This document shows, one piece after another, positions 6,817 to 10,794 of a DNA stretch of 10,794 nucleotides. How positions within the stretch are numbered: the first letter of the stretch is position 1; every line of letters starts with the position of its first letter. This stretch comes from Acholeplasmataceae bacterium (GTDB lineage Bacteria; Bacillota_I; Bacilli_A; Acholeplasmatales; Acholeplasmataceae): positions 1 through 10,794 of the forward strand of contig JALNWO010000048.1 in the NCBI GenBank assembly GCA_023230825.1. Direction: 5' to 3'. The notes under the pieces were generated by a model. The model saw nothing but the letters and a program-made list of their open reading frames with translations, ran no database searches and was not told the origin of the DNA. The position numbers and the translations under genes are program-made.

Positions 6817-7086
6817 ATGGCACTCTTAAAAGAACAAAAACAAGAGATTATTAAGGCGTATCAACGAGCAGAAGGCGATACGGGCTCACCTGAAGTCCAA
6901 ATTGCTGTCTTGAGTCATGAAATCAATGCGTTAAATGGACATTTAAAAACGCATCCACATGATTTTCACTCACGTCGAGGCTTGTATACGAAAATTGGTA
7001 AAAGACGTCGTTTACTAAAATATTTACGTTACGAAGACGTTGAACGCTATCAAACTTTAATTCAAAAACTCGGTTTACGTCGATAA
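6817..7086 (+). CDS. rpsO: 30S ribosomal protein S15
   Basis: S15 binds the central domain of 16S rRNA early in small-subunit assembly and takes part in a bridge to the 50S subunit. The 89 residues match the family length. TGSPEVQIA (22-30) and the helix motif HDFHSRRG...[10 protein letters not shown] (48-69) are the hallmark RNA-binding segments, and the C-terminal GLRR end is typical. The ATG lies 9 bases after AAGGAG. The gene has its own promoter, a structured leader and a terminator, and stands directly before pnp, an association conserved across bacteria. Confidence 0.97.
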   Translation: MALLKEQKQEIIKAYQRAEGDTGSPEVQIAVLSHEINALNGHLKTHPHDFHSRRGLYTKIGKRRRLLKYLRYEDVERYQTLIQKLGLRR

Positions 7087-7111
7087 AAGGTTGCGCAAGC
7101 AACTTTTTTTT
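7087..7111 (+). terminator. Rho-independent terminator after rpsO
   Basis: GTTGC (7090-7094) pairs with GCAAC (7099-7103) around a GCAA tetraloop of the stable GNRA class; flanking A and G pair with U to lengthen the stem, and eight T follow (7104-7111). The hairpin begins right at the rpsO stop codon, so pnp should depend mainly on its own promoter. Confidence 0.88.
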
Positions 7112-7148
7112 CGCATTTACCCATGAATTGTTAGGAAAACATTATAAA

Positions 7149-7160
7149 ATATGGTAAGAT
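7149..7160 (+). promoter_or_regulatory. Candidate extended -10 promoter of pnp
   Basis: ATATGGTAAGAT has the TGn extension and a weaker -10 (TAAGAT). The TTGTTA at 7128-7133 is 21 bases away, too far for a normal -35. Transcription from here would start near 7167 and give a leader of about 48 bases that includes the hairpin over the Shine-Dalgarno sequence. It is assigned partly because it shares the 12-base pattern of the other promoters. Confidence 0.5.
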
Positions 7161-7191
7161 AGATAAGGTTATAAAAAAGAAGATATCATAG

Positions 7192-7216
7192 ATATAAAAT
7201 GAAGGAGATTTTATAT
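7192..7216 (+). promoter_or_regulatory. Hairpin with the pnp Shine-Dalgarno sequence as its loop
   Basis: ATATAAAAT (7192-7200) is a perfect inverted repeat of ATTTTATAT (7208-7216). The 7-base loop GAAGGAG (7201-7207) is exactly the ribosome binding site, and the 3' arm includes the first two bases of the pnp start codon. A second small stem, ATATC (7183-7187) with GATAT (7191-7195), uses the same 5' arm and so competes with it. All pairs in the main stem are A-U, so it would be modest in stability. Control of pnp translation is an inference; E. coli pnp is known to be autocontrolled through its leader by a different mechanism. Confidence 0.5.
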
Positions 7217-9350
7217 GGAAAACAAGAAAGTATTTACCACTACAGTTGGAGGACGTCCGTTTGTTGTTGAAATTGGCGAAATTGCTAAACAAGCACACGG
7301 TGCTGCCCTCATTCATTATCAAGACTCAACGGTCTTAAGCGTTGTTACAGCAAGAGCTGAACCCTCACCAATGGATTTTTTCCCATTGATGGTGATTTAT
7401 CAAGAAAAGCTTTATGCTGCAGGAAAAATTCCTGGTGGATTTTTAAGAAGAGAAGGAAGACCTTCAGATCATGAAACATTAACGTCACGACTCATTGATA
7501 GACCGTTACGTCCTTTGTTTCCTGAAGGATTTAAAAACGAAGTTCAAGTGATTAACACGGTATTAAGTAGTGATCCAAATGCTTCACCAGAAATGGCAGC
7601 CATGTTTGGTTCATCACTCGCATTAGGAATTTCTAACATTCCATTTAACGGCCCTGTTGCGGCAGTTACAGTTGGTTTAATCGATGACGAGTTTATTATT
7701 AATCCCAATGCTGAACAACATGCATTAAGCGAAATTGATTTAATCGTTGCTGGCTCCAAAGATGCAGTCAACATGGTTGAAGCTGCTGCGAAACAAGTTT
7801 CTGAAGCAGTCATGTTAGAAGCGATTTTATTTGCTCATGAAGCGATTAAAGAATTGATTGCTTTCCAAGAAGAAATCATCGCTGCTGTTAAACCAGAAAA
7901 GATGGAATACACCGTCTTTGAAGTTGAAGCAGATGTTGAAAAAGCGGTTATCGATTTTGCTGGTAAACGTTTAGTCCAAGCTGTTCAAACAAAAGACAAG
8001 TTAGAAAGATACGCTAAAATGGATGCGATTCGTGATGAAACCGTTGAAAAATTTAGCGAAAAAACCTTTTTTAACACTTTAGATGGAGTTCAAGTTTTTG
8101 ATCGTGAAAAACATCAAAATTATGTTCAACAAGTCAAAACAGTACTTGATCAAATTATTACGAAAGAAGTTCGCCGTTTAATTACTGAAGATAAGGTTCG
8201 TCCTGATGGAAGAAAACCGGAAGAGGTTAGACCTTTAACGTCACGAATTGATTTACTCAAACGGGCTCACGGTTCGGCGTTGTTTACTCGTGGTCAAACC
8301 CAAGCTTTAGGTGTTGTTACTTTAGGTGCGCTTGGTGAAAACCAAATCATCGATGGTTTAGGTTTAGAAGATACCAAACGTTTTATGCTCCATTACAATT
8401 TCCCAGCGTATAGTGTTGGTGAAACAGGCCGTTATGGTAGTCCTGGACGAAGAGAAATTGGTCATGGTGCTTTAGGTGAACGGGCTTTATTACAAGTTTT
8501 ACCTGATGAAGAAGCTTTCCCATATACCATTCGAGTTGTTTCAGAAATTTTAGAATCGAATGGTTCATCTTCACAAGCAACGATTTGTGCGGGCTCAATG
8601 GCCTTAATGGCTGCTGGAGTTCCAATTGAAGCGCCTGTTGCTGGAGTTGCCATGGGTCTGATTATGGATGAAAAACATTACACCATCTTAAGTGATATCC
8701 AAGGAATGGAAGATCACGAAGGCGATATGGACTTTAAAGTAGCTGGAACAGAAAAAGGAATTACAGCTTTACAAATGGATATTAAAATATCTGGAATTAC
8801 CCGAGAGATATTAGAAGAAGCGCTTAACCAAGCGAAAGTATCCCGCTTACATATTTTAGACCATATGAATACAATCATTGAAACACCACGAAAAGAATTG
8901 TCTGAATTTGCACCAAAGGTGAAAATGATTCGGATTAATCCAGATAAGATTCGTGATGTGATTGGTGCCGGTGGTAAAATTATTTCACAAATTATTGAAG
9001 ACCACCACGATGTTAAAATTGACATCGAACAAGATGGCCGTGTCTTCTTAATGCACCAAGAACAAACATGGATTGATGCTGCTGCAGCTTACATTTTAAA
9101 TTTAGTTCGCGAAGCAGAAGTTGGTAAAATCTACGAAGGTAAAGTGACTCGCGTTGAAAAATTTGGCGCTTTCGTTGAACTTTGGCCAGGAACAGAAGGG
9201 CTTGTCCATATCTCACGTTTGGCTAAAGAGCGAGTCAATAAAACAGAAGACGTTGTTTCAGTCGGTGACCAAATTCTTGTGAAGTGTATTGGTATCGATG
9301 AAAAAGGACGCGTTGACTTATCAAGAAAAGATGCCTTAAAATCTGTTTGA
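7215..9350 (+). CDS. pnp: Polyribonucleotide nucleotidyltransferase (PNPase)
   Basis: PNPase degrades RNA from the 3' end by phosphorolysis, as a trimer and often with degradosome partners. Two RNase PH-like domains (about 1-225 and 310-550) flank an alpha-helical domain. The first contains [17 protein letters not shown] and the second [21 protein letters not shown]. The catalytic acidic cluster at 500-506 (DHEGDMD, D500 and D506) corresponds to E. coli D486 and D492. A KH domain (about 573-630) has the GxxG loop as GAGG at 584-587, and an S1 domain (637-705) closes the protein. The length of 711 residues is standard. ATG-7215 follows AAGGAG by 7 bases. The gene ends TGA followed at once by TAG. 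No hairpin terminator follows it; the rnpB promoter begins inside its stop codon. Confidence 0.97.
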   Translation: MENKKVFTTTVGGRPFVVEIGEIAKQAHGAALIHYQDSTVLSVVTARAEPSPMDFFPLMVIYQEKLYAAGKIPGGFLRREGRPSDHETLTSRLIDRPLRPLFPEGFKNEVQVINTVLSSDPNASPEMAAMFGSSLALGISNIPFNGPVAAVTVGLIDDEFIINPNAEQHALSEIDLIVAGSKDAVNMVEAAAKQVSEAVMLEAILFAHEAIKELIAFQEEIIAAVKPEKMEYTVFEVEADVEKAVIDFAGKRLVQAVQTKDKLERYAKMDAIRDETVEKFSEKTFFNTLDGVQVFDREKHQNYVQQVKTVLDQIITKEVRRLITEDKVRPDGRKPEEVRPLTSRIDLLKRAHGSALFTRGQTQALGVVTLGALGENQIIDGLGLEDTKRFMLHYNFPAYSVGETGRYGSPGRREIGHGALGERALLQVLPDEEAFPYTIRVVSEILESNGSSSQATICAGSMALMAAGVPIEAPVAGVAMGLIMDEKHYTILSDIQGMEDHEGDMDFKVAGTEKGITALQMDIKISGITREILEEALNQAKVSRLHILDHMNTIIETPRKELSEFAPKVKMIRINPDKIRDVIGAGGKIISQIIEDHHDVKIDIEQDGRVFLMHQEQTWIDAAAAYILNLVREAEVGKIYEGKVTRVEKFGAFVELWPGTEGLVHISRLAKERVNKTEDVVSVGDQILVKCIGIDEKGRVDLSRKDALKSV

Positions 9351-9375
9351 TAGGGACAATAAAATATGATAAAAT
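9347..9375 (+). promoter_or_regulatory. Promoter of rnpB, overlapping the pnp stop codon
   Basis: TTGATA at 9347-9352 and TAAAAT at 9370-9375 have a 17-base spacer, and TGA (9367-9369) gives the extended -10 form ATATGATAAAAT. The predicted start of transcription, G9382, coincides with the first bases of helix P1 of RNase P RNA. The -35 box contains the pnp TGA stop (9348-9350), so the two genes are packed as tightly as possible. Confidence 0.82.
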
Positions 9376-9380
9376 AAAAG

Positions 9381-9732
9381 TGTTAACGGAAGGTGACCGA
9401 GCTTATCAAGTGATAGGTTAGGAAAGTCCATGCTAGCACACTCTGAGATGGGTGTAGTGTTTGTGCCTAAGGAAACAATAACTTAGGGTACATCGACAGA
9501 TGTAACGGCGATCGATGGTCTTCTGTTTTAACAAAGACCTAGACCTAAGGTGCCACAGAGACGAGCCATTTAGAAATAAATGGGTGAAACGCGGTAAACC
9601 CCTCAAGCTAGAAACCCAAAATATGGTAGGGGCACAAGCCGAGGCGAAATCAAGCCAAGGTTTGCTATAACAAATAGAGATAAATGGTCACACCTCAATT
9701 GAGGAACAGAACATGGCTTATGCACGTTAACA
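9381..9732 (+). ncRNA. rnpB: RNase P RNA, type B
   Basis: This is the catalytic RNA that removes the 5' leader of precursor tRNAs together with the RnpA protein. Terminal helix P1 is formed by TGTTAACG (9381-9388) and CGTTAACA (9725-9732). AGCTTATC (9400-9407) and GATAGGTT (9412-9419) form P3. Conserved region I is GGAAAGTCCATGC at 9421-9433, followed by TGAGATG near 9444. GTGCCACAGAGACGA is at about 9550-9564. GTGAAACGCGGTAAACCCC lies near 9584-9602, with GGU 9593-9595 as the likely partner of tRNA CCA, and then GAAACCCAAA. AACATGGCTTA near the 3' end completes the core. The layout matches the Bacillus-type (type B) RNA rather than the E. coli type. At about 350 bases it is shorter than in B. 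subtilis (about 400). Ends are inferred from P1 and the promoter and could shift by a few bases. Confidence 0.95.
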
Positions 9733-9736
9733 TTTT

Positions 9737-9760
9737 AAAGGTCCATGATGGACCTTTTCT
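9737..9760 (+). terminator. Rho-independent terminator after rnpB
   Basis: AAAGGTCCA (9737-9745) pairs perfectly with TGGACCTTT (9749-9757) around the loop TGA, and the 3' arm merges into TTTTCT. It begins 4 bases after helix P1 ends. The T run is short, but the stem is strong. Confidence 0.85.
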
Positions 9761-9787
9761 CATCAAAAATAACAATATTATAAGAAA

Positions 9788-9799
9788 ATATGATACAAT
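9788..9799 (+). promoter_or_regulatory. Extended -10 promoter of rplY
   Basis: ATATGATACAAT has the TGn extension and a TACAAT -10. There is no recognisable -35 box in the A+T-rich stretch before it. Transcription should start near 9806, leaving about 23 bases before the ATG. In Bacillus subtilis the homologue ctc is a general-stress gene read by sigma-B; I see no clear sigma-B type boxes here. Confidence 0.62.
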
Positions 9800-9828
9800 A
9801 AATGATAGATACGAGGAGGATTTTACAG

Positions 9829-10431
9829 ATGAAAGTAAACTTAAGAACAAGAAAACTTCATGAGGTACGTAAAGACGGTTTGATTCCAGGTGTTATGTAT
9901 GGAAAATCAATCGAATCTACTTCAATTGAAGTTAATGAAAAAGATTTTAAAGAATCACTCAACCAATTTGGTAAATCGATGACTTTTGTCGTCACACTCG
10001 ATGGTAAAAAACACAACGTTTATATTAAAACAGTCCAATCAAACATTTTAAGACCTGATGAAATCGTTCATTTTGAATTACACAGAATCGCAAAAGATGA
10101 AACAATTTCTGCTAGCATTCCTGTGGATGTCTTAGGTAAAGAAGAATTAGCTAAGAAACGCTTATATGTTCAAATGGGCTTAACGGACATTGCGTGTGAG
10201 TATGCCGTTGGTGCAGGACTTTCAATCTTTGAATTTGATGCCACAGACATGGAAGTGGACGCAGCTCTTTATGTGAAAGATATTGAAGTACCTGAAGGTA
10301 TGGTTATTAAAGAAGATTTAGAACAAATGGTCTTCATTATCCGCGAAGCACATGAAGTTGAAGAAGATGAAGAAGAAACCGCTGACGTTGATGGCGAAGC
10401 AACTGCTGAAGAAGAAGCTTCTGAAGAATAA
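9829..10431 (+). CDS. rplY: 50S ribosomal protein L25 (general stress protein CTC form)
   Basis: L25 binds 5S rRNA in the large subunit; the long CTC/TL5 form has an extra C-terminal beta domain. Residues 1-88 form the 5S-binding domain, with RKLHEVRKDGLIPGVMYG at 8-25. The C-terminal CTC domain runs from about 90 to 175 and includes IPVDVLGKEELAK (97-109). A strongly acidic tail fills 175-200, as is common in long L25 proteins. With 200 residues the length fits the CTC form. ATG-9829 is preceded by AGGAGG with a 9-base gap; the earlier in-frame ATG at 9802 overlaps the promoter start region and is rejected. The gene has its own promoter and terminator. Confidence 0.94.
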   Translation: MKVNLRTRKLHEVRKDGLIPGVMYGKSIESTSIEVNEKDFKESLNQFGKSMTFVVTLDGKKHNVYIKTVQSNILRPDEIVHFELHRIAKDETISASIPVDVLGKEELAKKRLYVQMGLTDIACEYAVGAGLSIFEFDATDMEVDAALYVKDIEVPEGMVIKEDLEQMVFIIREAHEVEEDEEETADVDGEATAEEEASEE

Positions 10432-10439
10432 AATCAATG

Positions 10440-10466
10440 AAAGGAAAGCAAATGCTTTCCTTTTTT
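10440..10466 (+). terminator. Rho-independent terminator after rplY
   Basis: AAAGGAAAGC (10440-10449) pairs with GCTTTCCTTT (10454-10463) around the loop AAAT, and the T run continues to 10466. It begins 8 bases after the rplY stop codon. Confidence 0.88.
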
Positions 10467-10494
10467 CTCATTCAGATAGAAAGGATCAATTGAT

Positions 10495-10794
10495 ATGGTT
10501 AAACAACGTCTTTCATTGCATTATCAAGTGAGTGGATCGGGAGCACCTTTAATCATGCTTCATGGAAATGGCGAAGATTTATCAATTTTTAACGAACTCA
10601 CAGAGAGCTTAAATCCCTATTTTACTGTTTATTGCATCGATAGTAGAAATCACGGACAAAGTCCTCATCATCAACCGATTTCCTACCCTTTAATGACTGA
10701 TGATTTAATTCATTTTATTAACACTTTAAATTTAGAAAAGCCTTATGTTCTTGGCTTTAGTGATGGGGGTATTGTTGCCTTAATGACCGCGATG
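10495..10794 (+). CDS. Alpha/beta hydrolase, N-terminal part (cut by window edge)
   Basis: One hundred residues of an alpha/beta hydrolase are visible and the rest lies beyond the window. HGNGED (23-28) is the oxyanion-hole loop, DSRNHGQS (49-56) is the conserved turn after strand 4, and GFSDGG (87-92) is the nucleophile elbow with S89 as the likely catalytic serine. The acid and histidine of the triad would be in the missing part. There is no signal peptide, so the enzyme is probably cytoplasmic. The substrate cannot be told; esterases, lysophospholipases and C-C hydrolases share this pattern. AAGG at 10481-10484 stands 10 bases before the ATG. Only about 28 bases separate the rplY terminator from the ATG and none of them forms a good promoter, so expression may rely on read-through. 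Confidence 0.85.
   Translation, partial: MVKQRLSLHYQVSGSGAPLIMLHGNGEDLSIFNELTESLNPYFTVYCIDSRNHGQSPHHQPISYPLMTDDLIHFINTLNLEKPYVLGFSDGGIVALMTAM

Noticed and set aside
7544..9216. Several minus-strand open frames opposite pnp (7544-7813, 8383-8653, 8714-9025, 9013-9216)
   Set aside because: They are antisense to a secure, fully conserved PNPase gene and show no family features.
9381..9732. Other structured RNAs (tmRNA, riboswitch) for this non-coding stretch
   Set aside because: P1 closure and the conserved RNase P blocks match type B RNase P RNA throughout.
9802..9828. Longer start for rplY at 9802
   Set aside because: It lies at or before the predicted transcription start and has no ribosome binding site; AGGAGG (9814-9819) serves the ATG at 9829.

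Overview
The window is A+T-rich and packed with housekeeping genes of a low-GC Gram-positive type. The protein set (RNase HIII, MutS2, DarA, L25/CTC) and a type B RNase P RNA point to the Bacillota/Mollicutes side, perhaps an Acholeplasma-, Izemoplasma- or Erysipelotrichia-like organism. That placement is inference. Tryptophan is written TGG wherever I checked (in mutS2, trxA, ribF and pnp) and no gene is broken by in-frame TGA, so the standard code fits better than the Mycoplasma code. I find no mobile element, CRISPR array, tRNA or sign of recent transfer.

Layout. Positions 1-39 may hold the tail of an upstream gene. rluD (23S rRNA pseudouridine synthase, +) meets rnhC (RNase HIII, -) tail to tail with a 9-base overlap. 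rnhC is divergent from mutS2 (+), and trxA (+) follows with its own promoter and terminator. This resembles Bacillus, where rnhC is divergent from zapA-cvpA-polX-mutS2 and trxA lies further on; the intervening genes are absent here. Next come truB-ribF (+), then darA (cyclic-di-AMP-binding PII-like protein), rpsO (ribosomal protein S15), pnp (PNPase), rnpB (RNase P RNA), rplY (L25/CTC) and the start of an alpha/beta hydrolase gene cut by the window edge. truB-ribF-rpsO-pnp is the classic Bacillus order; darA between ribF and rpsO is not.

Most of the genes serve RNA and translation: rRNA and tRNA pseudouridylation (RluD, TruB), tRNA 5' maturation (rnpB), RNA decay (PNPase), RNA-DNA hybrid removal (RNase HIII), ribosome structure (S15, L25) and possibly ribosome-collision rescue (MutS2). 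RibF supplies flavin cofactors, TrxA handles thiol redox chemistry and DarA senses a second messenger.

The most informative signals lie between the genes. Six promoters share the 12-mer ATATGnTAnnAT, an extended -10 element. The rpsO leader can fold into a hairpin and possible pseudoknot next to the Shine-Dalgarno sequence. The pnp Shine-Dalgarno sequence is exactly the loop of a perfect 9-bp inverted repeat that reaches into the start codon. The rnpB promoter has its -35 box over the pnp stop codon. I do not see a new multi-gene system; the window is mainly a conserved core region with some interesting regulatory architecture.
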